Assembly: GCA_934486915.1 (NCBI GenBank)
Contig: CAKSRC010000007.1
Location: forward strand, 1-49,715
DNA: 49,715 nucleotides
Source: an uncultured Eubacteriales bacterium
Lineage (GTDB): Bacteria; Bacillota; Clostridia; Oscillospirales; Acutalibacteraceae
Direction: 5' to 3'
Position numbers and translations under genes: made by a program. Positions 34,941 to 43,230 of the stretch are shown one piece after another. Positions within the stretch are counted from its first letter, which is position 1; each line of letters begins with the position of its first letter. Under the pieces are notes generated by a model, which was not told where the DNA came from, searched no databases, and saw only the letters and a list, made by a program, of their open reading frames with translations.

Positions 34941-34978
34941 AAAAATGCTACGCAGGTTTGCGTAGCATTTTTTATATT
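34941..34978. terminator. Terminator of rnpB and of the ImmA-like gene
   Basis: ATGCTACGC (34945-34953) pairs with GCGTAGCAT (34960-34968); T-run on plus, A-run before it gives T-run on minus. It overlaps the stop codon of the convergent gene at 34972 and can serve both. Confidence 0.85.
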
Positions 34979-35361
34979 ACGTTAAATAAATCATACTCGG
35001 AATCATCTATATCTCTTCCAAATATTAATTTAGCCGCAAAATAGTCATAATAATCAATACTATGATCATTATCCGGTTTGGAGTAATTAACAAGTCCGGC
35101 AGAATCATTACAAGTATCAATTATTATGTGAGCCAGTTCTTTAGCGCAAGATATTGTTGCGATTTTTTTTGATATTTTATCATTAATTAAAATTGTATCT
35201 TTTTTTAGAATTTTTATATGAAACGAATTTATACTCTTAGGCAAGTCTACTCTTATAACATTAATATTCATACTGCTACAAATAGCAACTGGGTCTCTTG
35301 TCTTGTATTTATTGATTAAGTCATATACAAGTTTATCAATTTTATTCATATTTGACACCAT
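34972..35361 (-). CDS. ImmA/IrrE-like protein with degenerate metallopeptidase motif
   Basis: 129 aa. The fold signature of the ImmA/IrrE (COG2856) family is recognisable: N-terminal helix, INVIRVDLP, ILINDKISKKIATISCAKELAHIIID, and a later DYYDYFAAKLIFG corresponding to the ANxFAAxLLMP block. The zinc motif HExxH reads K74-E-L-A-H78, so the first histidine is lost, and the third ligand region is also altered. ATG overlaps the stop of the XRE repressor gene by one base, so they are coupled, as immR-immA pairs are. It is probably a non-catalytic partner of the repressor. A single frame, no sign of interruption. Confidence 0.68.
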   Translation of the reverse strand: MVSNMNKIDKLVYDLINKYKTRDPVAICSSMNINVIRVDLPKSINSFHIKILKKDTILINDKISKKIATISCAKELAHIIIDTCNDSAGLVNYSKPDNDHSIDYYDYFAAKLIFGRDIDDSEYDLFNVI

Positions 35362-35765
35362 TACTTCTCATTATTTTTCTTTGACTTTCTTTCACCATAT
35401 ATTGCAACAGAGGCTGCTATCCTTATAGCAGTAACAATTTTGTCCCTATCATCTTCAGTTATAGGTTTACCATCAAACATTAAATTTGGCTGCTTTTCAA
35501 GTGTATTTATAAATTCATCTATAACATCATCTACTTCTTTTTTCATATTCTTATCAAACTTATCAAATCCAATTAAATAATCTGTACTGACATTTAGGAT
35601 TTCACATAGCTTTGCAAGCATCTTATTATCAGGTTCCCTACGTCCTTGCTCATACATACCTATAGTAGATGCACATACCCCAAGTTTATCCGCCAATTTA
35701 GCTTGGGTTAATCCTCTTTTTTTTCTAATAGTCTTGAGTTTGTAGCCAAATACACTCCTACACAT
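35361..35765 (-). CDS. XRE family transcriptional repressor
   Basis: About 134 aa from the ATG at 35765; other ATGs at 35777 and 35786 and a frame reaching 35816 make the start uncertain, and no strong ribosome site settles it. Helix-turn-helix of the lambda-repressor type at residues about 5-60 (LKTIRKKRGLTQAKLADKLGVCASTIGMYEQGRREP split over the helices), then an acidic helical tail ending KKNNEK. It is coupled to the ImmA-like gene. A palindrome lies inside its own promoter spacer, so autorepression is expected. This is the layout of integrative-element regulators (ImmR, Tn916 Orf9). Confidence 0.85.
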   Translation of the reverse strand: MCRSVFGYKLKTIRKKRGLTQAKLADKLGVCASTIGMYEQGRREPDNKMLAKLCEILNVSTDYLIGFDKFDKNMKKEVDDVIDEFINTLEKQPNLMFDGKPITEDDRDKIVTAIRIAASVAIYGERKSKKNNEK

Positions 35766-35837
35766 ATTAACACCCATCTTCTCCATGCGAAATATTAATC
35801 GCCATACACTTAACACTGCCCCGCACGGAAAACAGTA

Positions 35838-35855
35838 GTGTATTTGCTAATACAT
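35838..35855. promoter_or_regulatory. Palindrome 1 of the XRE control region
   Basis: GTGTATT and AATACAT around TGCT, an imperfect inverted repeat between the XRE promoter and gene. Half-sites resemble those of the two other palindromes (GTGT/ACAC cores). Confidence 0.4.
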
Positions 35856-35870
35856 GTTTCCATTGATAAC

Positions 35871-35899
35871 ATTATATCATACACATTGCGTGTAATCAA
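35871..35899 (-). promoter_or_regulatory. Promoter of the XRE/ImmA-like pair
   Basis: On the minus strand TTGATT and TATAAT with a 17-bp spacer; the spacer consists largely of the palindrome at 35880-35894. Confidence 0.7.
35880..35894. promoter_or_regulatory. Palindrome 2, likely XRE operator
   Basis: TACAC-ATTGC-GTGTA, a perfect 5+5 inverted repeat lying inside the promoter spacer. A repressor bound here would block the XRE promoter. Confidence 0.55.
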
Positions 35900-35980
35900 G
35901 TATTTTTTTAAAAATAGCATCATAGTGTCCAATAAACGTCACACAAAGGTATAAAAAGTATAAATTTGTCAATAGCTCTG

Positions 35981-36010
35981 TTGACTATGTTCGTTTAATT
36001 ATGCTAATAT
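35981..36010 (+). promoter_or_regulatory. Promoter of the sigma-like gene pair
   Basis: TTGACT and TAATAT with an 18-bp spacer, 65 bp before the first gene. Divergent to the XRE promoter. Confidence 0.5.
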
Positions 36011-36046
36011 TTTAAAAAATCCAAATATATAACCATGCGCGCTACT

Positions 36047-36059
36047 ACACAATACGTGT
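36047..36059. promoter_or_regulatory. Palindrome 3, likely operator in front of the sigma-like pair
   Basis: ACAC-AATAC-GTGT, the same ACAC/GTGT arms and 5-bp centre as palindrome 2, lying between the promoter and the ribosome site of the 70-aa gene. Binding by the XRE protein here would repress the pair. Confidence 0.5.
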
Positions 36060-36074
36060 TAAAAAGGAGAGCTT

Positions 36075-36287
36075 ATGAATTATAAAAATTGGTCTGAAGA
36101 ATATCTTTTACAAGCAGAAATCGTAAAAAAACACCTAGATAAACTTAAAAAAGAACGAAAACACAAATGTGCATCAGAAACTGAAAACATTAATAGCAGA
36201 ATATCCTTAATCTACCAAATATACCTTGAATTAAAACAAACAGGTATTTATTTGGAATATCGTTATAGGGGAAATATAAATGAGTAA
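36075..36287 (+). CDS. Small unknown protein upstream of the sigma-like gene
   Basis: 70 aa, behind an AAAGGAGAG ribosome site. Strongly charged with many Lys/Glu (LLQAEIVKKHLDKLKKERKH), predicted as a helical hairpin, with a Tyr-rich tail (YQIYLELKQTGIYLEYRYRG). No domain recognised. It overlaps the next gene by 8 bp. Position equals that of small accessory regulators next to sigma-like genes in integrative elements; it may regulate or stabilise its partner. Confidence 0.7.
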   Translation: MNYKNWSEEYLLQAEIVKKHLDKLKKERKHKCASETENINSRISLIYQIYLELKQTGIYLEYRYRGNINE

Positions 36288-36591
36288 TAGACCGTTATAT
36301 TTAGACAAATTTATCGACTCTGTCATATCCATATCAAAACACAAAAAAGAGTGTTTTGATATGGATGACGAGCATCAAAAAATGTTAAAAGTCTTAGTAA
36401 AAGCAATTGACGGGGAGTTAACTTCTCGTCAAAAGCAATGCTTAATTATGTATTATGGAAAAAACATGAGAATAGTAGATATATCAAGAGAATTAAATGT
36501 TTATCCCTCAACAGTATCACGACATATCAAAAAATCTCGATCAAGACTAAAAACAATAATAGGATATTATTTCTCACGTCTTTCTTCATAA
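36280..36591 (+). CDS. Sigma-70 region 4-like DNA-binding protein
   Basis: 103 aa. Residues about 48-95 match sigma region 4: LTSRQKQCLIMYYGKNMRIVDISRELNVYPSTVSRHIKKSRSRLK, with recognition helix in the Tyr-Pro-Ser-Thr-Val-Ser-Arg part. Region 2 (core RNA polymerase and -10 binding) is missing, so it is not a full sigma factor; related small proteins occur in Tn916 (Orf7), phages (ArpU-like) and Clostridia. AGGGGA ribosome site. Overlaps the 70-aa gene. It ends 17 bp before the convergent coaX stop, with no visible terminator. Confidence 0.78.
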   Translation: MSNRPLYLDKFIDSVISISKHKKECFDMDDEHQKMLKVLVKAIDGELTSRQKQCLIMYYGKNMRIVDISRELNVYPSTVSRHIKKSRSRLKTIIGYYFSRLSS

Positions 36592-36607
36592 AAATTCTTG
36601 CACTTTT

Positions 36608-37378
36608 CTATTTTAGCCCTACCCTTTTGTAAATCGCCATTATTCCTTTAAACATTAAATTGTCATCACAAACTATTTCGCTTTCACAATATGGAATTAT
36701 CAACGGACAAATTCCCCCCGTAGCTACCACAGTAGCCTTACTTTGTAGCTTCTTTTCTATACTATTTATAATACCATCTACCATAAATGCATTGCCATAT
36801 ACAACTCCGCTTAGCATACAGTCCTTTGTATTTTTCCCTATTATACTTCCGGGAGGTTCCATAGCTATACTTGGAAGCTGTGCGGTTTTCAAAGAAAGGG
36901 TTTCAAGAGAGACCTTAGGTCCCGGGTATATAAGGCCTCCTATAAGTTCTTTCTTATCATTTACCACGGTTACTGTGGTTGCAGTACCTATATCAAATAT
37001 TATTAATGGTAAATTATAATTTTCTATACCTGCGACTGCGCCGCATAAAAGGTCATTCCCCAATTCACTTGGATTATCAACCAAGATGTTTAAGCCTATA
37101 TCCATATTTGTATCTATAATAAAAGCCTCTATATTTAGAGCTTTTTTTATTGCATATTTTTGTACTTGAGTCAGTAGTGGAACCACTGAGGACATTGCAA
37201 CACCACTTATATCAGATTTTGATACCCTGCTTTCATACAAAAATTCGTTTATTTCGGTTGCATACTCATCTACCGTTCTATTGAGATTTGTATCAATCCT
37301 TTTACTAGAAAACAACGTATTATCATCCATCAAACCCATGACTACATTTGAATTACCTATATCTAAAACTAAAATCAT
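36608..37378 (-). CDS. coaX: Type III pantothenate kinase
   Basis: First step of coenzyme A synthesis. 256 aa from the ATG at 37378 (MILVLDIGNSN), which is where homology starts and has AAGGATG 8 nt upstream; the frame extends six codons further. Motifs: DIGNSNVVMGLMD (phosphate 1), PSELGNDLLCGAVAG, FDIGTATTVTVV (phosphate 2), GGLIYPGPKVS and VATGGICPLI. Stands alone between the sigma-like gene and ligA. Confidence 0.96.
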   Translation of the reverse strand: MILVLDIGNSNVVMGLMDDNTLFSSKRIDTNLNRTVDEYATEINEFLYESRVSKSDISGVAMSSVVPLLTQVQKYAIKKALNIEAFIIDTNMDIGLNILVDNPSELGNDLLCGAVAGIENYNLPLIIFDIGTATTVTVVNDKKELIGGLIYPGPKVSLETLSLKTAQLPSIAMEPPGSIIGKNTKDCMLSGVVYGNAFMVDGIINSIEKKLQSKATVVATGGICPLIIPYCESEIVCDDNLMFKGIMAIYKRVGLK

Positions 37379-37438
37379 AAAACCCATCCTTATCATTTTA
37401 TTATTTTATTATAAGAAACCACAACAAAAGCCTTAAAT

Positions 37439-39421
37439 TTAATTTTCGCACATCTTAATAAACTCATTTTCATCTATAACTTTAACACCAAGTTCATTTG
37501 CTTTTTTTAACTTACTTCCTGCCTCACCCCCTGCCAAAACGTAACTTGTCTTTTTTGATACACTCGAAGATACCTTACCTCCTAACTTTTCAATAATATT
37601 AGCAGCTTCACTTCTTTTATAATTAGGCAGCGTCCCGGTCAAGACAAATGTCAAACCTTCAAACTTAGCCTCAAACTCTTTATCCTTTTCCTTCATATTA
37701 ACATTATATGACCTAAAATTATCTATAAGTGTTTTTGTATCCTTTAATGAAAAGTAATCAAAAACCGCCTTTGCCATTATATCGCCATAACCATCTATTG
37801 AAGCAATTTCTTCCCGGGTTGCTGAAAATATATTATCTATATCCATAAATTTTTCACTCAAAAGTTTTGCCGCCTTAAGACCAATATGCCTAATACCCAA
37901 GGCAAATATAAAACGGTATAAATCATTATCTTTTGATTTAGCAATAGAATTAATCAAATTTTCTGAAGACTTATCTCCCATTCTTTCAAGTTGAGATATG
38001 TCTTCTTTTTTTAATTTATATAAGTCAGACGGTGAAGAGATAAGTTTATTTTCTAAAAGCTGCTCTAAAACAGCAACACCTAAACCATCGATATCCATTG
38101 CATCTCTAGATACAAAGTGAACCAAGTGTCTTAAAAGCTGAGCCGGACAATCCGTATTTGGGCATCTAATTGCTGCCTCATCCTGAAGTCTTTCGACCGG
38201 TGATCCACACGACGGACAAAATTCGGGCATCTTATAAACACTTGACCCCTCTTTATGCTCTTTAATGAATACAACCTCGGGTATTATATCACCCGCCTTT
38301 CTTAAAACAGCAATATCACCAATGGATATTTCCTTTTCTTTTATAAAGTCCTCATTATGAAGTGTAGCCCTGCTAACCGTACTTCCTGATAAAAATATAG
38401 GTTTAAAGACTCCTATAGGCGTAAGAACACCCGTTCTCCCAACGTTGACCTCTACATCTAAAAGTTCCGTCTCCTTTTCTTCAGGAGGATATTTATAGGC
38501 TTCAGCCCACTTAGGGAACTTGGAGGTACTTCCTATCATATTTCGATGCTCAAATGAATTAACCTTGACCACAGCACCATCGATTTGGTAAGGTAACTCT
38601 CCCCTTACATTTCCTATTTCCCTTATTTTACCAATTGCATTCTCTATGTTATCAAAACTTTCATAAAGTGAAGATACTTTAAACCCAAGCTCAGTCATTA
38701 GTTTTAGAGCATCTATATGTGTTAAAACTTCTTCTCCTTCCAACCTTTGAATATTAAAGACAAACGCATCTAAATTGCGCTCTTTCGTAATTTTAGCATC
38801 CTTTTGTCTAAGAGAGCCTGCTGCAGCATTTCTTGGATTTTTAAATGGTTTTTCCTCATTTATCTCTTGCTTTTTCAAGAGTTCAAAAAAGCTTGATTTA
38901 GACATATAAACTTCGGCTCTTACCTCAATAAAAGGAATATCCCTTTTAAGTTTTTTGGGGATAGATTTTATTGTCATTAAGTTTTCAGTTATATCTTCGC
39001 CAACAAGCCCGTCACCTCTTGTTGACCCTCTTACAAATACACCATCTCTATATTCCAAAGAGACGGATAATCCGTCAAATTTAGGCTCAACTACATAAAT
39101 AGGATTACTAACGACAGATCTAACCTTTCGATCAAAATCCATAAGTTCTTCTTCTGAAAATGAGTCATGTAAACTTCCCATTTGGACCTCATGAACAACA
39201 GGATCAAACTTACCTGATTTCCTCCCTCCTACATTTTGAGTTGGAGAATCCTTGGTTATCAATTCGGGATGCTCATTTTCTAAATCTTCAAGTTCTCTTA
39301 AAAGTTTGTCATACTCGAAATCCTCTATCTCAGGAGCGTCGTCATTATAATATCTTTCATTGTGATAATTAATTTGTTGTTTTAATTCTTCTAATCTTGC
39401 TTTAAGATCCTCTATGTTCAT
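37439..39421 (-). CDS. ligA: NAD-dependent DNA ligase
   Basis: Seals nicks in replication and repair. 660 aa, full length. N-terminal NAD-binding Ia domain (NYHNERYYNDDAPEI), adenylation site EPKFDG with catalytic Lys114, OB fold, four-cysteine zinc finger (CPSC...CPNTDC), helix-hairpin-helix repeats, and a C-terminal BRCT domain (LTFVLTGTLPNYKRSEAANII). AAGGAG ribosome site. Often followed by pcrA/gatC in other genomes; not here. Confidence 0.98.
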   Translation of the reverse strand: MNIEDLKARLEELKQQINYHNERYYNDDAPEIEDFEYDKLLRELEDLENEHPELITKDSPTQNVGGRKSGKFDPVVHEVQMGSLHDSFSEEELMDFDRKVRSVVSNPIYVVEPKFDGLSVSLEYRDGVFVRGSTRGDGLVGEDITENLMTIKSIPKKLKRDIPFIEVRAEVYMSKSSFFELLKKQEINEEKPFKNPRNAAAGSLRQKDAKITKERNLDAFVFNIQRLEGEEVLTHIDALKLMTELGFKVSSLYESFDNIENAIGKIREIGNVRGELPYQIDGAVVKVNSFEHRNMIGSTSKFPKWAEAYKYPPEEKETELLDVEVNVGRTGVLTPIGVFKPIFLSGSTVSRATLHNEDFIKEKEISIGDIAVLRKAGDIIPEVVFIKEHKEGSSVYKMPEFCPSCGSPVERLQDEAAIRCPNTDCPAQLLRHLVHFVSRDAMDIDGLGVAVLEQLLENKLISSPSDLYKLKKEDISQLERMGDKSSENLINSIAKSKDNDLYRFIFALGIRHIGLKAAKLLSEKFMDIDNIFSATREEIASIDGYGDIMAKAVFDYFSLKDTKTLIDNFRSYNVNMKEKDKEFEAKFEGLTFVLTGTLPNYKRSEAANIIEKLGGKVSSSVSKKTSYVLAGGEAGSKLKKANELGVKVIDENEFIKMCEN

Positions 39422-39481
39422 TTAGATACTCCTTGTATAGTTTTAATTACTAATTAATTATATGTAATTAAAACCTAAATA

Positions 39482-40171
39482 TCAAGACTCTGGACTGTCA
39501 ATGTGGGATAAACCCGCAATTGAACCTGAATTTGCCGAACTTAAATTTGCAAATACATTTGGAGCCTTACCAACTATAACAGTTTCGGCTATTAGTACAG
39601 TAGTCTCGGCGGTGGTAACTACAGGATAGCCCGGTATCATTGCGTTCACCTTAGTACTAACAGTAAGATATATCATATGCTTGGTTTGATTGATTCCCGC
39701 ACTTTCAAAGTTACTGCTAAAATTCACCATAACAGTGGATGGCAAAGAAATCCTCATACTAACCATAGGACCTCTTCCGCTCAATATTTCCGTAGTTGTT
39801 AATGTGCCTAAAGGTATTTTAACAATCCTAGGCTCCGTGGTAGACAAGTTTTCTTGTATTTTTCTTGCTATTTTAGCCTTTAATATATTTGTATTTACAG
39901 TATTTGTAGATATAGACTGAACCTCTCCGTTTTCCCCTCTTTGAATTGACATGAGCTCTGAATACATATCAGAATTACTTGAAAATTCGTCCTCTACAAC
40001 CTGATTTATTACATTAGTTGCTTCAACTTGGGCTTTATTTTCTACTATACTTTTTACTAATGGCCTAATATTATAGTCTATTGAAATAAATATAATTAGG
40101 GTTATTAAAATCAGTGCTATCCACCTTCTAATAACAAACCATTTTCTCGACCTCTTAGCGTATTTAGTCAT
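39482..40171 (-). CDS. yunB: Sporulation protein YunB
   Basis: Mother-cell sporulation protein (sigma-E controlled in Bacillus subtilis; needed for efficient spore formation). 229 aa. One N-terminal membrane helix (about 13-33, WIALILITLIIFISI) after a basic start, then an extracytoplasmic domain with ATNVINQVVEDEF and IPLGTLTTTEILSGRGPMVSMRI, the family hallmarks. Second sporulation gene in the window. Single gene between ligA and secF. Confidence 0.92.
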   Translation of the reverse strand: MTKYAKRSRKWFVIRRWIALILITLIIFISIDYNIRPLVKSIVENKAQVEATNVINQVVEDEFSSNSDMYSELMSIQRGENGEVQSISTNTVNTNILKAKIARKIQENLSTTEPRIVKIPLGTLTTTEILSGRGPMVSMRISLPSTVMVNFSSNFESAGINQTKHMIYLTVSTKVNAMIPGYPVVTTAETTVLIAETVIVGKAPNVFANLSSANSGSIAGLSHIDSPES

Positions 40172-40219
40172 ATGTAATCACCAACCCAAAAGCAATATCA
40201 TAACTAAACTTATAAAATA

Positions 40220-40255
40220 CAGCGTGCAGAGAAATATCTACACGCTGCTTATATT
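40220..40255 (-). terminator. Probable terminator of secDF
   Basis: CAGCGTG (40220-40226) and CACGCTG (40241-40247) form a 7-bp stem; on the minus strand TATTTTATAA follows. Moderate strength. It lies about 50 bp after the secF stop. Confidence 0.6.
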
Positions 40256-40298
40256 TATATTATAGTAAGATTAAGCCTTTTGGTGATAAATCAAAAAC

Positions 40299-41267
40299 CT
40301 ATTCTGATTCCTTTGCGGTTTCTTGATTGAGTTTCTTTTCTTTATGCTCTTGCCACATTACCCACAACGGCCCTGCTATGCTGATCGTTGAATAACATCC
40401 CGATATAACGCCTATCATCATAGGAAGAGCAAATGAGACAACAGAATCCAACTTAAAGAATAATGCAACAACTAAAACTGTTCCAATAGCCATAACAGTA
40501 CTTATTGATGTATTGATAGTTCTTGATAGTGTTTGATTAATACTTGCATTAACCAAATCAGCAACCTTAGTCTTAGGTCCTAACTTCTTACGATTTTCCC
40601 TAATACGGTCGTAAATGACAATAGTATCATTTAGAGAGTAACCCAATATCATTAACACAACCGCAATAAAGTTATCATCTAACGGTAATCTAAAAATAAC
40701 AAAAGTAAAGTATACCATAATAACATCGTGAATAAGAGCTACCAAAGCCATTACACCAGCTGAAAGACCACTTATCTTTTTAAATCTAAATGCTACGTAT
40801 AGTACCATCAAAATAGAAGCTATAGCAATAGCAGTCATACATTTCCAAAAGAATGTGTGACCCATACTTGGGTTAACTGAACTAGACTCTATTTGTTCAA
40901 AATGATTTTCAGGAAATGCCTCTTCCAATGCATTACTTAACTCAGTTTGTTGCTCCACACTTAAGGCATCATTTCCACCAAACTCTACAGAAACATTATT
41001 TTTAATTGTATTGTCAGCCGCTGATACAACGTTTTTATTTAGTTGAATTTCTACAACCTCAGTAGTTTTATCTTGAATTAGTTTCTCCATTTGAGATTCA
41101 TCTAAATCTCCCGTATACGAGTACTTTATAATAGCTCCGCCTGTAAATTGTATGTCAAGTTGAGTCCCGAAAATAAAGTTAAATATAATTCCTATAAGCA
41201 TTATTCCCAAGGAAATACTAAAAAATATTTTTTTATTCTTTATAAAATCGAAGTTAAACTGTTTCAT
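40299..41267 (-). CDS. secF: Protein translocase subunit SecF
   Basis: Partner of SecD in proton-driven late steps of Sec export. 322 aa, six membrane helices with a periplasmic loop (about 30-135). Family motifs: FTGGAIIKYSYTG near the first loop, GYSLNDTIVIYDRIRENR in TM4-5, and TISTVMAIG. ATG overlaps the secD stop by 4 bp. The C-terminus is charged (EHKEKKLNQE). Confidence 0.97.
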   Translation of the reverse strand: MKQFNFDFIKNKKIFFSISLGIMLIGIIFNFIFGTQLDIQFTGGAIIKYSYTGDLDESQMEKLIQDKTTEVVEIQLNKNVVSAADNTIKNNVSVEFGGNDALSVEQQTELSNALEEAFPENHFEQIESSSVNPSMGHTFFWKCMTAIAIASILMVLYVAFRFKKISGLSAGVMALVALIHDVIMVYFTFVIFRLPLDDNFIAVVLMILGYSLNDTIVIYDRIRENRKKLGPKTKVADLVNASINQTLSRTINTSISTVMAIGTVLVVALFFKLDSVVSFALPMMIGVISGCYSTISIAGPLWVMWQEHKEKKLNQETAKESE

Positions 41268-42673
41268 TCTGCTTTACCTCCGTATAACCATTTTTTACGG
41301 GCAAATTTAAACCTGGAAATTGATTTAAGCATAAAGCGAGATGCGGCAACTCCCATAATAAAGTTAGAGATAACACCAACCAAAAGAGTATAACCAAATG
41401 AATAAATAACACCTGTTGTGGAAGGACCAAATATTGCAGAAAGAATATTAGAAGGTCCAAAAACAGACATAAGTATTAATGATACAATAATTACGGTCAC
41501 GTTACCGTCAAATATTGCAGAAAAACTTGCAGAACAACCTTGGCTTATAGAACCGTCTATAGTTTTACCAAGATTTAGTTCTTCTTTTATTCTCTCGGCA
41601 GTGATTATGTTAGCGTCAACTCCCATGCCCATTGATAAGATTATACCTGCAACACCCGGCAAGGTCATAGTAAAGCTTGGGACAAATGAGAAGAATCCCG
41701 ATACTGCAGCCAAGGAAAGTCCTACTTGACCTAAAAGGGCAATACAAGAAATAAAGCCCGGAAGTCTATATTTTAAAAGCATAAATAAGCATATTATGCT
41801 TAAAGCTATAACCCCCGCTATAGCCATTGCATTTAAAGCCGAGGCTCCCAATGTTGGGCTAATAGATCCAAAGTTAGTGGTTTCTAATTCAAAAGGCAAT
41901 GCACCTGCATTTATCTTTGCTGCAAGAGAAGATGCTTCTGCAGATGTAAAGTTTCCAGAAATCGTCGCTACACCGTCTGAAATCACATCATTTACAGTCG
42001 GATATGAAATCATCACATCATCCATCCATATAGAAATGGTCTTATTTAACATCCTGCTTGTTGCGTCTTTAAATTTTTCTTTGCCTTCTTCGTTAAAAGT
42101 AAGCTTGACCATATATTGAGTCTTGTTTGTTTGAGGATCTGTGTAAACCACAGCCTCTGCATTTTGTATATCTTTACCTTCAATAATTACATTAGAAGCG
42201 GTTTCTCCTGTAGGAGTCTTGTACACAGGGCTGCCGTCAGAATCATACTCTACAGTCGAGTATTCTTTACCCTCTCTAAAAGTAAGAGACGCTGTTGCAG
42301 AAATTTCTTTTATTGCACTTTCCGCATCAAATTCAGTCTCATCCTCTTTCCAAGGAAATCTTACAATTATTCTATCATTACTGTTATCCGCATAAAGCTC
42401 ATAATCTGTAATATTATTCTTTACAAGCCTTACCTCTATGATAGATTTTGCAGCTTCAACTTGTTCGGCAGTAGCATCATACCCACCGGCCGGACTAAAT
42501 GTCGCTTCCACTCCTCCTTTGATATCAATTCCCCAACGAATATCATTTACGCCCTTGATATAGGTAACAGGGAGGTCGCCGTTTTTTCCATATACACCAA
42601 AAATAGCAGCATAGCTCATTAACAAAATAAAAACGGCAATAATAAAGAACACCGGTTTACCTACTCGTTTCAT
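41264..42673 (-). CDS. secD: Protein translocase subunit SecD
   Basis: 469 aa from the ATG at 42673, which has TTGGAGG 9 nt upstream; the frame extends seven codons further. N-terminal membrane helix, DIRWGIDIKGGVEATFSPAG (DLKGG motif variant), the periplasmic P1 head, then six helices with MGMGVDANIITAERIKEEL and SIS.GCSASFSAIFDGNVTVII. Downstream secF completes the pair. Downstream yajC is not present. Confidence 0.97.
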   Translation of the reverse strand: MKRVGKPVFFIIAVFILLMSYAAIFGVYGKNGDLPVTYIKGVNDIRWGIDIKGGVEATFSPAGGYDATAEQVEAAKSIIEVRLVKNNITDYELYADNSNDRIIVRFPWKEDETEFDAESAIKEISATASLTFREGKEYSTVEYDSDGSPVYKTPTGETASNVIIEGKDIQNAEAVVYTDPQTNKTQYMVKLTFNEEGKEKFKDATSRMLNKTISIWMDDVMISYPTVNDVISDGVATISGNFTSAEASSLAAKINAGALPFELETTNFGSISPTLGASALNAMAIAGVIALSIICLFMLLKYRLPGFISCIALLGQVGLSLAAVSGFFSFVPSFTMTLPGVAGIILSMGMGVDANIITAERIKEELNLGKTIDGSISQGCSASFSAIFDGNVTVIIVSLILMSVFGPSNILSAIFGPSTTGVIYSFGYTLLVGVISNFIMGVAASRFMLKSISRFKFARKKWLYGGKAE

Positions 42674-42796
42674 GAGTAATATCCTCCAATACAATATATT
42701 TTAAAACATACGTCGAAAGTAATTATACGTTTTTTTGCATAAAAAGTCAATTGCCACTACTTAATGTATCAAGTATCATCTATGTAATATTTTTTC

Positions 42797-42825
42797 TTTA
42801 CTATAGATGTAATGTATGGTATAAT
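42797..42825 (+). promoter_or_regulatory. Promoter of the 98-aa gene
   Basis: TTTACT and TATAAT separated by 17 bp, about 40 bp before the start codon at 42864. Confidence 0.6.
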
Positions 42826-42863
42826 AAACGATGATAGTTAATTAAATTGAAGGAGTGGACTTA

Positions 42864-43160
42864 ATGAACAGTAAAACTAATAAAAAGAATGAATTTCTAA
42901 CCTATAAAGGTAAACCCCTCGTCCGCTGCAAGGAAACCATATATTATGGGAATATTTATGATAAGTATGTTATTAAAATGCAAGTAAAATCTTCAAAAAA
43001 GATTGAAGATCTTGATATATCTGATAAAGTAATAGTAAAATTAGTTGATACTGAGAGAAACAAAGCAGTAAAAACCAGTGAAAAATCTGGTTTATACCTT
43101 GCTTTAGATATCGCGGAAGTATGGCTTAGAAGAGCTTTAGAAGAAAAAGTTGAAGATTAG
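42864..43160 (+). CDS. Small conserved-looking protein of unknown function
   Basis: 98 aa from the ATG at 42864 (AGGAG 8 nt upstream; the GTG three codons earlier overlaps that site). No signal peptide. Landmarks: YKGKPLVRCKETIYYGNIYDKYVIKMQV, SDKVIVKLVDTERNKAVKTSEKSGLYLALDIAEVWLRRAL, a compact alpha/beta protein. I have the impression of similar short proteins in other Clostridia but no named family. It is a monocistron with clear promoter and an 18-bp terminator stem, which argues it is real and strongly expressed. Confidence 0.78.
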   Translation: MNSKTNKKNEFLTYKGKPLVRCKETIYYGNIYDKYVIKMQVKSSKKIEDLDISDKVIVKLVDTERNKAVKTSEKSGLYLALDIAEVWLRRALEEKVED

Positions 43161-43182
43161 TCCAAAAAACATAAAATTTTGC

Positions 43183-43230
43183 AAATAAGGCATCTTAGTA
43201 ATAATCCTACTAAGATGCCTTATTTATTTT
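43183..43230 (+). terminator. Very strong terminator after the 98-aa gene
   Basis: An 18-bp perfect inverted repeat (43183-43200 with 43208-43225) around ATAATCC, ending in TATTTATTTT. It can function both ways. Confidence 0.88.

Noticed and set aside
42116..42622. 168-aa frame opposite secD
   Set aside because: Antisense shadow of secD, Cys/Arg/Tyr-rich without motifs.
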